Assembly (NCBI RefSeq): GCF_020099395.1
Contig: NZ_CP083590.1
Coordinates: forward strand, 2,046,001 to 2,110,000
Direction: 5' to 3'
Length of the DNA stretch: 64,000 nt
Source of the DNA: Streptomyces mobaraensis
GTDB taxonomy: Bacteria; Actinomycetota; Actinomycetes; Streptomycetales; Streptomycetaceae
Of this stretch, positions 34,892 to 42,608 are shown piece after piece. Both the position numbers and the translations under genes were made by a program. Under the pieces are notes generated by a model. That model was not told the DNA's origin. It did not search any database and worked only from the letters and a program-made list of their open reading frames with translations. Each line of letters begins with the position of its first letter. The stretch's first letter is position 1.

Positions 34892-35494
34892 TCAGTCGCG
34901 GGGGAACTTGTGGGTGTGGATCGTCAGGCCGAGCGGGGTGCGGGTCAGGTCGACGGGCTCGCCGAACTCGACGATCAGTTCCGAACGGTAGGTGCCGCCT
35001 TGGGGAGAGGTGTGGGCATGACACCGGCCGGTATAGGGGTCGATGATCAGAAGGACGGGCACACCGGCCGCGGCGTAGGTCCGTTTCTTGGGGCCGTAGT
35101 CGTTGCTCCTGGTGCCCTCCGAGATGACCTCGACGACGAGTTCCACGTCCTTCGGAGCGTACTGATCCCTCGCGTCGGGCCGTGCCCCGTCCGTCACCTT
35201 GACCAGATCCGGGCAGAACCCGTTCCGGTACCCGGGAAAATCCATCCGCACATCCGAATCGATGTGGGCTTCCTTCCCGAAGCGGTCGACAAGCTGCCAC
35301 AAAACGGTACGGATGATGCGCCAGTGGTCAGGGGACTTCGGCGTGACGCAAACCGTCCCCTCGACGATCTCGATGTGATGCCCCTCAGGGGCCGGCAGGC
35401 GCTCCAGAGCCCCGAACATCTCGTCCAGGAACGTGTCCTCCGGCTCTTCTGCCAGGGCTGTCCCCTCCGTGCCGAGCCCGTCCGTGTCGGTCAC
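34892..35494 (-). CDS. Uma2-family (DUF820) endonuclease-like protein
   Basis: A 200-residue Uma2 protein of the PD-(D/E)xK nuclease superfamily. The family core is visible as FPGYRNGFCPDLVKVTD, DVELVVEVISEGTRSNDYGPKKRTYAAAGVPVLLIIDP (the E-V-x-S-x-x-T-x-x-x-D and K segments). The function is unknown; such genes are common in multiple copies in Streptomyces and cyanobacteria. The start was chosen at GTG 35494 because GGGAGGGGG lies upstream. It lies between potD and the aminoaldehyde dehydrogenase and looks like an addition to an otherwise conserved polyamine block. Confidence 0.88.
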   Translation of the reverse strand: MTDTDGLGTEGTALAEEPEDTFLDEMFGALERLPAPEGHHIEIVEGTVCVTPKSPDHWRIIRTVLWQLVDRFGKEAHIDSDVRMDFPGYRNGFCPDLVKVTDGARPDARDQYAPKDVELVVEVISEGTRSNDYGPKKRTYAAAGVPVLLIIDPYTGRCHAHTSPQGGTYRSELIVEFGEPVDLTRTPLGLTIHTHKFPRD

Positions 35495-35596
35495 TGTTCC
35501 GCCCCCTCCCGCGCGCCCCTTGCGCACACGGTCGAACGACGAACGCGGGCCCGGGACACGGCCTGTCCCGGAACCCGCGTTCGGACGCGTGAGGCG

Positions 35597-37048
35597 TCAG
35601 CCCAGCGACGTCATCACGTGCTTGATCCGCGTGTAGTCCTCGAACCCGTACGCCGACAGGTCCTTCCCGTAGCCGGACTTCTTGAAGCCGCCGTGCGGCA
35701 TCTCCGCGACCAGCGGGATGTGGGTGTTGATCCACACGCAGCCGAAGTCGAGCCGCTTGGACATCCGCATGGCGCGCGCGTGGTCCTTGGTCCACACGGA
35801 CGACGCGAGCGCGTACTCGACGCCGTTGGCGTGGGCGACGGCCTGGTCCTCGTCCGTGAAGGACTGGACGGTGATGACCGGGCCGAAGACCTCGTTCTGG
35901 ACGATCTCGTCGTCCTGCTTGAGGCCGGAGACGACGGTCGGGGCGTAGAAGTAGCCCTTGTCGCCGACGCGGTGGCCGCCGGCCTCGACCTTGGCGTGGG
36001 CGGGGAGGCGGTCGATGAAGCCGGCCACCTGCTTCAGCTGGTTGGCGTTGTTGAGCGGCCCGTAGAGCACGTCCTCGTCGTCCGGCTGCCCGGTCTTCGT
36101 GTCGGCCGCGGCCTTGGCGAGGGCGGTGACGAACTCGTCGTGGACGGACTCGTGGACGAGCACGCGGGTGGCGGCCGTGCAGTCCTGGCCGGCGTTGAAG
36201 TAGCCGGCCATGGCGATGTCCTCGACGGCCTTGGCGAGGTCGGCGTCCTCGAAGACGACGACGGGCGCCTTGCCGCCGAGCTCCAGGTGGACGCGCTTGA
36301 CGTCCTTGGCCGCGGACGCGGCGACCTGCTGGCCGGCCCGGACGGAGCCGGTGACGGAGGCCATCGCGGGCACCGGGTGCTCGACCATCAGCCGGCCGGT
36401 GTCGCGGTCGCCGCAGACGACGTTGAAGACGCCCTTGGGGTGGCCGAGCTCCTCCAGCACCCCGCCGATGATCTCGGCGAGCAGGACCGTGGAGGCCGGG
36501 GTGGTGTCGGACGGCTTGAGGACGACGGTGTTGCCCGCGGCGAGGGCGGGGGCGAACTTCCAGACGGCCATCATCATCGGGTAGTTCCAGGGGGCGACCT
36601 GGGCGCAGACGCCCACCGGCTCGCGGCGGATGATGGAGGTCATCCCCTCCATGTACTCGCCGGCGGAGCGGCCCTCCAGCAGCCGGGCGGCGCCCGCGAA
36701 GAAGCGGATCTGGTCCACCATCGGCGGGACCTCTTCGCTGCGGGTGAGGGCGAGGGGCTTGCCGGTGTTCTCCGACTCGGCGGCGATCAGGTCCTCGGCC
36801 CGCGCCTCGATCGCGTCGGCGATCTTGAGCAGGACCTTCTGGCGCTCGGCCGGGACCAGGTCGCGCCAGGCCGGGAACGCCTCCTCGGCGGCGGCCATGG
36901 CGGCGTCCACGTCGGCGGCGCCGGACAGCGGAGCGGTGGCGTACACCTCGCCCGTGGCCGGGTTGACCACGTCGGTGGTCCGCCCGTCCGCGGCGTCCCG
37001 GAACTCCCCGTTGATGTAGTTGCGCAACCGGCGCGGCTCGGTGGTCAC
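35597..37048 (-). CDS. Gamma-aminobutyraldehyde-type dehydrogenase
   Basis: A 483-residue aldehyde dehydrogenase of the PuuC/PatD/betaine-aldehyde type. The nucleotide site has VAPWNYPMMMAVWKFAPALAAGNTVVLKPSDTTP. The catalytic Glu is E256 in HLELGGKAP and the catalytic Cys is C290 in NAGQDCTAATRV. It would oxidise 4-aminobutanal or a gamma-glutamyl form to GABA. The start was set at GTG 37048 because AGGAGAGG lies 8-11 bases upstream. It is divergent from the Lrp regulator and the aminotransferase, as in the S. coelicolor polyamine locus (SCO5655-5657, from memory). Confidence 0.93.
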   Translation of the reverse strand: MTTEPRRLRNYINGEFRDAADGRTTDVVNPATGEVYATAPLSGAADVDAAMAAAEEAFPAWRDLVPAERQKVLLKIADAIEARAEDLIAAESENTGKPLALTRSEEVPPMVDQIRFFAGAARLLEGRSAGEYMEGMTSIIRREPVGVCAQVAPWNYPMMMAVWKFAPALAAGNTVVLKPSDTTPASTVLLAEIIGGVLEELGHPKGVFNVVCGDRDTGRLMVEHPVPAMASVTGSVRAGQQVAASAAKDVKRVHLELGGKAPVVVFEDADLAKAVEDIAMAGYFNAGQDCTAATRVLVHESVHDEFVTALAKAAADTKTGQPDDEDVLYGPLNNANQLKQVAGFIDRLPAHAKVEAGGHRVGDKGYFYAPTVVSGLKQDDEIVQNEVFGPVITVQSFTDEDQAVAHANGVEYALASSVWTKDHARAMRMSKRLDFGCVWINTHIPLVAEMPHGGFKKSGYGKDLSAYGFEDYTRIKHVMTSLG

Positions 37049-37096
37049 GGTGTGCACCTCTCCTGTGAGATGTCCGAAGGGTGAGACGCCCAGCCT

Positions 37097-37178
37097 AGCC
37101 AGGAGGACCACGTTTTCGATATACCCACCAGCCAGGAGCAACGGAATCGGTTATTCAGGTGCCTCGTCACAACGGATT
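37097..37178. promoter_or_regulatory. Phased direct repeats between aminoaldehyde dehydrogenase and Lrp gene
   Basis: AGCCAGGAG occurs at 37097-37105 and again at 37130-37138 (33 bp apart); CAACGGAAT/CAACGGATT occurs at 37139-37147 and 37170-37178 (31 bp apart). Both spacings are near three helical turns, as expected for an Lrp/AsnC protein binding several sites on one DNA face. The region is the shared promoter of the divergent genes. Operator function is inference. Confidence 0.45.
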
Positions 37179-37213
37179 TCATCGCCGGACGCTTGTCATA
37201 CGGCGGACTCCTC

Positions 37214-37735
37214 ATGCACAGTGGCCGGGTGGCCACTCGTAAGACGGATTCAGCGGTTTCAGCGGTTTCCAGGGGCGCCCGCGGCGCGCCGCCCCTCGAC
37301 GCCGTCTCCCTGGCGATCATCGAACAGCTCCAGGAGGACGGCCGCCGGCCCTACGCCGCCATCGGCAAGGCCGTGGGACTGTCCGAGGCGGCCGTCCGGC
37401 AGCGCGTGCAGAAGCTGCTGGACCAGGGCGTGATGCAGATCGTCGCGGTCACCGACCCGCTCACCGTGGGCTTCCGCCGGCAGGCCATGATCGGGATCAA
37501 TGTCGAGGGGGACCTCGACCCGGTCGCCGACGCCCTCACCGCGATGGACGAGGTGGAGTACGTCGTGGTGACGGCCGGCTCCTTCGACCTGCTCATCGAG
37601 GTCGTCTGCGAGGACGACGACCACCTGCTGGACGTGATCAACAAACGCGTCCGCGTCCTGCCCGGAGTGCGCTCCACCGAGAGCTTCGTCTACCTCAAGC
37701 TCCGCAAACAGACCTATACATGGGGAACCCGATAG
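37214..37735 (+). CDS. Lrp/AsnC-family transcriptional regulator
   Basis: A 173-residue Lrp/AsnC protein. The N-terminal helix-turn-helix is AIIEQLQEDGRRPYAAIGKAVGLSEAAVRQRVQKLLDQGVMQIVAV. The C-terminal RAM/AsnC ligand domain is VEYVVVTAGSFDLLIEVVCEDDDHLLDVINKRVRVLPGVRSTESFVYLKL. From memory, the S. coelicolor orthologue (SCO5656) has been described as a regulator of polyamine utilisation. Its stop overlaps the next gene by 16 bp. A GTG at 37229 and a TTG at 37193 are other possible starts. Confidence 0.92.
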   Translation: MHSGRVATRKTDSAVSAVSRGARGAPPLDAVSLAIIEQLQEDGRRPYAAIGKAVGLSEAAVRQRVQKLLDQGVMQIVAVTDPLTVGFRRQAMIGINVEGDLDPVADALTAMDEVEYVVVTAGSFDLLIEVVCEDDDHLLDVINKRVRVLPGVRSTESFVYLKLRKQTYTWGTR

Positions 37736-39102
37736 CCGTGAGCAGCAAGGACCTCTCCCAGACGGCGTACGACCACCTGTGGATGCACTTCACCCGCATG
37801 TCGTCGTACGAGAACGCCCCCGTGCCGACGATCGTGCGCGGCGAGGGCACGTACATCTACGACGACAAGGGCAAGCGCTACCTCGACGGCCTGGCCGGAC
37901 TCTTCGTCGTCCAGGCGGGCCACGGCCGCGCCGAACTGGCCGAGGCCGCCGCCAAGCAGGCGCAGGAGCTGGCCTTCTTCCCGGTGTGGAGCTACGCCCA
38001 CCCCAAGGCGATCGAACTGGCCGAGCGGCTGGCCCACTACGCGCCCGGCGACCTCAACAAGGTCTTCTTCACCACGGGCGGCGGCGAGGCCGTAGAGACG
38101 GCGTGGAAGCTGGCGAAGCAGTACCACAAGCTCACCGGCAACCCCGGCAAGTACAAGGTGATATCCCGCGCGGTGGCGTATCACGGCACCCCGCAGGGCG
38201 CGCTGGCCATCACCGGACTCCCGGCTCTCAAGGCCCCCTTCGAACCCCTGGTCCCCGGCGCCCACAAGGTGCCCAACACCAACTTCTACCGCGCGCCGAT
38301 CCACGGCGACGACCCCGAGGCGTTCGGCCGCTGGGCCGCCGACCAGATCGAGCAGCAGATCCTCTTCGAGGGCCCCGACACCGTCGCCGCCGTCTTCCTC
38401 GAGCCGGTCCAGAACGCCGGCGGCTGCTTCCCGCCGCCGCCCGGCTACTTCGCGCGGGTGCGCGAGATCTGCGACCGGTACGGCGTCCTGCTCGTCTCCG
38501 ACGAGGTCATCTGCGCGTTCGGCCGGCTCGGGACGATGTTCGCCTGCGACAAGTTCGGCTACGTCCCGGACATCATCACCTGCGCCAAGGGCATGACCTC
38601 GGGCTACTCCCCCATCGGCGCGGCCGTGGTCTCCGACCGGATCGCCGAGCCGTTCTTCAAGGGGAAGAACACCTTCCTGCACGGCTACACCTTCGGCGGC
38701 CACCCGGTCTCGGCCGCCGTCGCGCTGGCCAACCTCGACCTGTTCGAACGCGAGGGCCTCAACCGGCACGTGCTGGACCACGAGGCGGCCTTCCGCGCCA
38801 CCCTGGAGAGGCTGCGCGACCTGCCGATCGTCGGCGACGTGCGCGGCGACGGCTTCTTCTACGGCATCGAGCTGGTGAAGGACCAGGCCACCAAGGAGTC
38901 GTTCACGCCCGAGGAGTGCGAGCGGCTGCTCTACGGCTTCGTGTCCAAGCGGCTGTTCGAGGACGGCCTCTACTGCCGGGCCGACGACCGCGGCGACCCG
39001 GTCGTCCAGCTCGCCCCGCCGCTCATCGCCGACCAGGGCACGTTCGACGAGATCGAGCAGATCCTCCGCGGCGTCCTCACCGAGGCGTGGGCGCGGATCT
39101 GA
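37720..39102 (+). CDS. Class III aminotransferase, probable polyamine (putrescine) transaminase
   Basis: A 460-residue class III PLP aminotransferase. Visible motifs are TTGGGEAVETAWKLAKQYH, AYHGTPQGALAITG, LEPVQNAGGCFPPPPGYF, the PLP aspartate in VSDEVICAFGRLG (D261) and the Schiff-base lysine in IITCAKGMTSGYSP (K290). The family includes putrescine--pyruvate transaminases. Context (Lrp regulator overlapping by 16 bp, aminoaldehyde dehydrogenase divergent, pot genes nearby) points to conversion of putrescine or similar diamines to aminoaldehydes. A GTG at 37738 with GGGGAA upstream could be the true start. Confidence 0.92.
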   Translation: MGNPIAVSSKDLSQTAYDHLWMHFTRMSSYENAPVPTIVRGEGTYIYDDKGKRYLDGLAGLFVVQAGHGRAELAEAAAKQAQELAFFPVWSYAHPKAIELAERLAHYAPGDLNKVFFTTGGGEAVETAWKLAKQYHKLTGNPGKYKVISRAVAYHGTPQGALAITGLPALKAPFEPLVPGAHKVPNTNFYRAPIHGDDPEAFGRWAADQIEQQILFEGPDTVAAVFLEPVQNAGGCFPPPPGYFARVREICDRYGVLLVSDEVICAFGRLGTMFACDKFGYVPDIITCAKGMTSGYSPIGAAVVSDRIAEPFFKGKNTFLHGYTFGGHPVSAAVALANLDLFEREGLNRHVLDHEAAFRATLERLRDLPIVGDVRGDGFFYGIELVKDQATKESFTPEECERLLYGFVSKRLFEDGLYCRADDRGDPVVQLAPPLIADQGTFDEIEQILRGVLTEAWARI

Positions 39103-39401
39103 CGACCTGACGGGCCCGGCGGGGGTCCGCGCGCGCCACGTCGGCGGTGCGCGCGGGCCCCCGCCGCGCACTTCCTGCCCCTTTCCGCCCCTTGAGGCCG
39201 TTTCCGCCCCCGCACACCCTCTTCGCACCCTCGCGCCATGAGCCCGATGGGAGGAAAGTGGGCCACTCCTGGACCACTCCCGCGCCGAGCCTGGACCGGG
39301 GCTAGGATCCCCGTTCCGTACGGTGCCAGTGACCCAATGGCCCCCGGTTCGTTCACCCGGACAGGGGAACGGACCCTCCAGCGACCCGAGGTGTGCTCGA
39401 A
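39103..39401. other. Gene-free gap before the ABC-like pair
   Basis: This 299-bp gap has no gene. It begins with G+C-rich sequence and a C/T-rich stretch (CTTCCTGCCCCTTTCCGCCCC, about 39169-39195). The second half presumably carries the promoter of the next gene. No repeat or hairpin stands out. Confidence 0.4.
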
Positions 39402-40139
39402 ATGGTGGCCCCGCCGGACAACGACGTGCTCTGGGCACGCGGCCTGCACTACTCCTACAACGGTTCCCCCGCCCTCGCAGGCGTGTCCATCGGCATCCGC
39501 GAGGGCGAGGTCCTCGCGGTCACCGGGCCGCGCGGCGCGGGGAAGACCACCCTCCTCAAGTGCCTCTCCGGCCAGCTCGTACCCGCCTCCGGCGAGGTCT
39601 GGTTCAACAGCGCGCCGGTGCACACCCTCCCCCGCGCGGAGCGCGAACGCCTGCGGCGCGAGCGGTTCGGCTGGATCGACAGCACCCCGCACCTGGTGCC
39701 CGAGCTGACCGGCTGGGAGAACGCCGCCCTCCCCCTGCTGGCCCGGGGCACCGGCCACCGCACCGCCAAACAGGCCGCCGCCGAGTGGCTGGAACGCCTC
39801 GACGTGGGCGACTGCGCCCGCAAGCGGCCCGCCGCGCTCTCCCGCGCCCAGTGCCAGCGGATCGCCGTCGCCCGCGCCCTGGCCTGCGAGCCCACCGTCG
39901 TCTTCGCCGACGACCCCACCGCGCCGCTGCACAGCACCGACCGGGCCCAGGTCCTGCGCACCCTCACCACCGCGGCCCGCTCGCACCACATCACCGTCGT
40001 CCTCGCGACGCCGGACGACGAGGGCGCCGCGCTCGCCGACCGGGCGGTCGGCCTCGCCGACGGCCGCCGGGGTGGCGGCATCCCCGCACCGGACGCGCCC
40101 GACGGGGAGGGCAGGGCCGCGTGCTCAGTCTCCGCCTGA
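39402..40139 (+). CDS. ABC-type ATPase with degenerate motifs
   Basis: A 245-residue ABC-domain protein of the MacB/LolD-like type. Walker A is intact (GPRGAGKTT, 42-50). The other motifs are altered: the Q-loop position reads GWIDSTPHLVPELT with no Gln; the signature is LSRAQ (146-150) instead of LSGGQ; Walker B ends ADDPTAPL (169-176), with Asp for the catalytic Glu; and the H-switch reads LATPDDE, with Pro for His. Such a protein would bind ATP but should hydrolyse it poorly. It is coupled by a 19-bp overlap to a membrane protein gene. A GTG at 39393 is a possible alternative start. Confidence 0.85.
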   Translation: MVAPPDNDVLWARGLHYSYNGSPALAGVSIGIREGEVLAVTGPRGAGKTTLLKCLSGQLVPASGEVWFNSAPVHTLPRAERERLRRERFGWIDSTPHLVPELTGWENAALPLLARGTGHRTAKQAAAEWLERLDVGDCARKRPAALSRAQCQRIAVARALACEPTVVFADDPTAPLHSTDRAQVLRTLTTAARSHHITVVLATPDDEGAALADRAVGLADGRRGGGIPAPDAPDGEGRAACSVSA

Positions 40140-41344
40140 CCCGGGGCGCGCACCCGCTCGTCCTGCTGCGGCGCGTGCTGGTCGCCGCCGCCGCGGCGGG
40201 CGCCGCCTTCCTGCTGCTCTGCGCCCTCGGGTACGCCGTCGCGCATCCGAAGCGGCCGGAGGAGGGGGTCGTGCGGCTGCTGTGGTGCGCGGTCCCCTGC
40301 GCGGCGGTCGTGCACTTCGCCCTGGCGGTGGCCCGGACGGACCCCGCCACCCGGCCCCGGGACGGGCTCGACGCGATCGGCCTCGGGCCGGTCCGGCTCG
40401 CCCTGCTGGCAGCCGCCTCCACGGCCCTCACCTGCGGCCTCGGCAGCGGCGCGGCCCTGCTCGCCTATCTCGAACTGCGGGGCGACCTCGGCGGCACCCC
40501 GCTGAGCGGTACGGCGAACCGGCTGCTGGACGGCGGCCACGCCCTGCCGTGGGCCGCCACCGTGACCCTGCTCGCCCTGCTGCCCGCCGTGAGCGCCGGC
40601 GTGTGCGCCCTCGTTCTGCGCCCGCGCGAGGAACAGCGCAAGCGCCCGGGCCCGGCGCACGCCCGGCCGCAGCCGGACGACACCTCGGCGCCGCGGCGCG
40701 GCGCGTCCCCCCGGCCCTCGTACGCCGGGCTCCCGTGGGGCATCACCGTCATCGCGACCGGCCTGGCGCTGGTGGCGTACGTGGGCCACGCGCCCGCGCC
40801 GGAGCCGGGCCGGCTGCTCGCCCTCCCCGGGCAGGACGGCGGGGCCTCCCCCGGTCTCCTCGGCGGCTGGCTGCTCACCGTGTTCGGCCTGGTCCTGGCG
40901 GGCCCGGGGCTGACGCACTGGTGCGGTGCCGCGCTCGCGGCCGGGCGGCCCGGCCCGGTGCGGATGCTGGCCGGGCGCATGCTCCAGGACGCGGCGACGC
41001 GGCTGGGCCGGCCGCTGGGCGTCCTGTGCGCGGTCGCCGCCGGCGCGCTGGCCGCCGCCGAGCTCTACGGGGTGGCCTGGGAGGACGCGGGCCCCCGGCC
41101 GTTCGGCCCGCTCACGGGGCTGGGCGCGGCCGTGGTCATGGCCTGCGCGACCGCCACGGCGATCACGGCGGCGCTGGACGCGCGGCAGGTGCGGTCCGAG
41201 ACGACGGCTGCCCTGCTGCGGCTGGGCTTGCCGGGCTCTTTGCTGCGCGGTGCCGCTGCTGTACGGACGGCTGCGCTGGTCGTCGTGCTGGCTCCACTGA
41301 CGTGGGTGGTCGCGGAGTTGGCGGCGTTGCCGCTGACGCGGTGA
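40121..41344 (+). CDS. Multi-pass membrane protein, ABC permease-like partner
   Basis: A 407-residue membrane protein with about eight to nine hydrophobic segments, including VLVAAAAAGAAFLLLCALGYAVAH at the N-terminus and ALVVVLAPLTWVVAELAAL at the C-terminus. A charged cytoplasmic loop rich in Arg and Pro lies in the middle (about 165-200). The end, RSETTAALLRLGLPGSLLRGAAAVRTAALVVVLAPL, recalls FtsX-type permeases. The start is GTG at 40121, overlapping the ATPase gene by 19 bp. It probably forms a complex with the degenerate ATPase; the substrate is unknown. Confidence 0.8.
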   Translation: MLSLRLTRGAHPLVLLRRVLVAAAAAGAAFLLLCALGYAVAHPKRPEEGVVRLLWCAVPCAAVVHFALAVARTDPATRPRDGLDAIGLGPVRLALLAAASTALTCGLGSGAALLAYLELRGDLGGTPLSGTANRLLDGGHALPWAATVTLLALLPAVSAGVCALVLRPREEQRKRPGPAHARPQPDDTSAPRRGASPRPSYAGLPWGITVIATGLALVAYVGHAPAPEPGRLLALPGQDGGASPGLLGGWLLTVFGLVLAGPGLTHWCGAALAAGRPGPVRMLAGRMLQDAATRLGRPLGVLCAVAAGALAAAELYGVAWEDAGPRPFGPLTGLGAAVVMACATATAITAALDARQVRSETTAALLRLGLPGSLLRGAAAVRTAALVVVLAPLTWVVAELAALPLTR

Positions 41345-41359
41345 GGATGCCCCGGACCC

Positions 41360-41550
41360 GCCCCTTCGCCGCTTCCTGGGGCTGCGCCCCAGACCCCCTT
41401 TTCGCGGCTCCGCCGCTCGTCCTCAAACGCCGGACGGGCTGACAAGTCAGCCCGTCCGGCGTTTGAGGACAGCGCCCGCAGGGCGCTTCGGGGGGCGGGG
41501 GCCTGCCCCCGCAAGAAACGGTGAATGGGGGTGCCCCCTCTGGGGGAGGG
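41360..41550. repeat. Dispersed nested-palindrome intergenic element, copy 2
   Basis: The core is a perfect 25-bp stem (41419-41443 with 41446-41470) around AA; its right arm begins GTCAGCCCGTCCGG and ends GTTTGAGGAC. Flanking hairpins are TGGGGC-TGC-GCCCCA, GCGGCTCCGCCGC and GCGCCCGCAGGGCGC. The right end is CGCAAGAAACGGTGAATGGG followed by GTGCCCCCTCTGGGGGAGGG. It lies between two convergent genes, so it may act as a bidirectional terminator. Confidence 0.85.
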
Positions 41551-41562
41551 ACCGAGGCACTC

Positions 41563-42489
41563 CTACACGCGCTGCACGGGCTCCGTCGCCTCGTCCACAG
41601 CGGGGGTCGCCGCCCCGTGACTGTCGGGTTCACCGAACCACGCGACCGCAACCGCCCCCGCGACGGCGAGGATGAATCCGAGGACCGCCACCCAGGCGAA
41701 CCCCTCCCGAGAAGCGTCCCCAAGCAGCAGCACGCCGATGATGCCCGGCAGAATCGTCTCACCCACGACCAGAGCCGCCGTCGCACCGTTGACGGAACCG
41801 ATCTGCAGGGCCACCGTGTGCAGGTACATGCCCACGCCACCGGAGATCAGGATCGCGTAGAGAGCCGGGTCGGCGAGGAGGGTGGGCAGGTGGAACGGGT
41901 CGATCCCGTCGAGGATGCGCACCCCGACCCCGATGGCACCGAAGCCCAGTCCGGACAGCAGACCGGCGAGGATCGCGGCCCGGGACCCCATCAGACGCAC
42001 CGCCACCGTGCCACCGGCCATCAGCACCACGGAGATGATCAGCAGCCACCAGTGCGTAGACCGGGCGGTCTCCCCGCTGCCCTCGTGCCCGGCGGCCGTC
42101 GCGAGCAGCACCAAGGCGGCGCAGACGACGGCGATGGACGCCCACTCGGGGCGCTTGAGCCGTATGCCGAGCAGCTTGATGCTGAGCAGGGCGGTGACGA
42201 TCAGGTTGGCGCTGATGACCGTCTGGGAGAGGAAGAGGGGCAGCAGCCGGGCCGCGAGGGCGCCGAGGCCGAAGCCGAGGAAGTCCAGGACGGTACCGAC
42301 CATGAACTCCCAGGTCACGGCGGCCTTGGCGGTGGAGGACAGGCTGGGTCCGCCGTGCTGGGTCACGCCCGTGTCGGGGGACGAGGCCGCCTCCCGGAGG
42401 GCGGATTTCCGCGATCCGACGGCTTGCAGGACCGAACCCGTGCCGTAGCACGCCGAGGCCGCGACAGCCGTCACCAGGCCGATGATCAC
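41563..42489 (-). CDS. DMT-superfamily membrane protein (EamA-like)
   Basis: A 308-residue membrane protein with about nine to ten hydrophobic segments in two halves, as in drug/metabolite transporters. It starts VIIGLVTAVAASACYGTGSVLQAVGSRK, and TVISANLIVTALLSIKLLGIRLKRPEWASIAVVCAALVLL is typical of the EamA fold. The C-terminal half has GSVNGATAALVVGETILPGIIGVLLLGD. The substrate is unknown. The start was set at GTG 42489 because GGAGC lies 6 bases upstream; a TTG one codon earlier is less likely. It is convergent with the ABC-like pair across copy 2 of the palindromic element. Confidence 0.85.
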   Translation of the reverse strand: MIIGLVTAVAASACYGTGSVLQAVGSRKSALREAASSPDTGVTQHGGPSLSSTAKAAVTWEFMVGTVLDFLGFGLGALAARLLPLFLSQTVISANLIVTALLSIKLLGIRLKRPEWASIAVVCAALVLLATAAGHEGSGETARSTHWWLLIISVVLMAGGTVAVRLMGSRAAILAGLLSGLGFGAIGVGVRILDGIDPFHLPTLLADPALYAILISGGVGMYLHTVALQIGSVNGATAALVVGETILPGIIGVLLLGDASREGFAWVAVLGFILAVAGAVAVAWFGEPDSHGAATPAVDEATEPVQRV

Positions 42490-42608
42490 CAATTGCTCCG
42501 TTCGCCAATGAACCGCCTGCTCCTGAACCAGACGTTCAACGCGGCGCCGAAGTTGCCTAGGGTCAAGAAAAGGTCAAGAAAAAGGAGGGCGCCTTCTCGC
42601 CGTATCGC

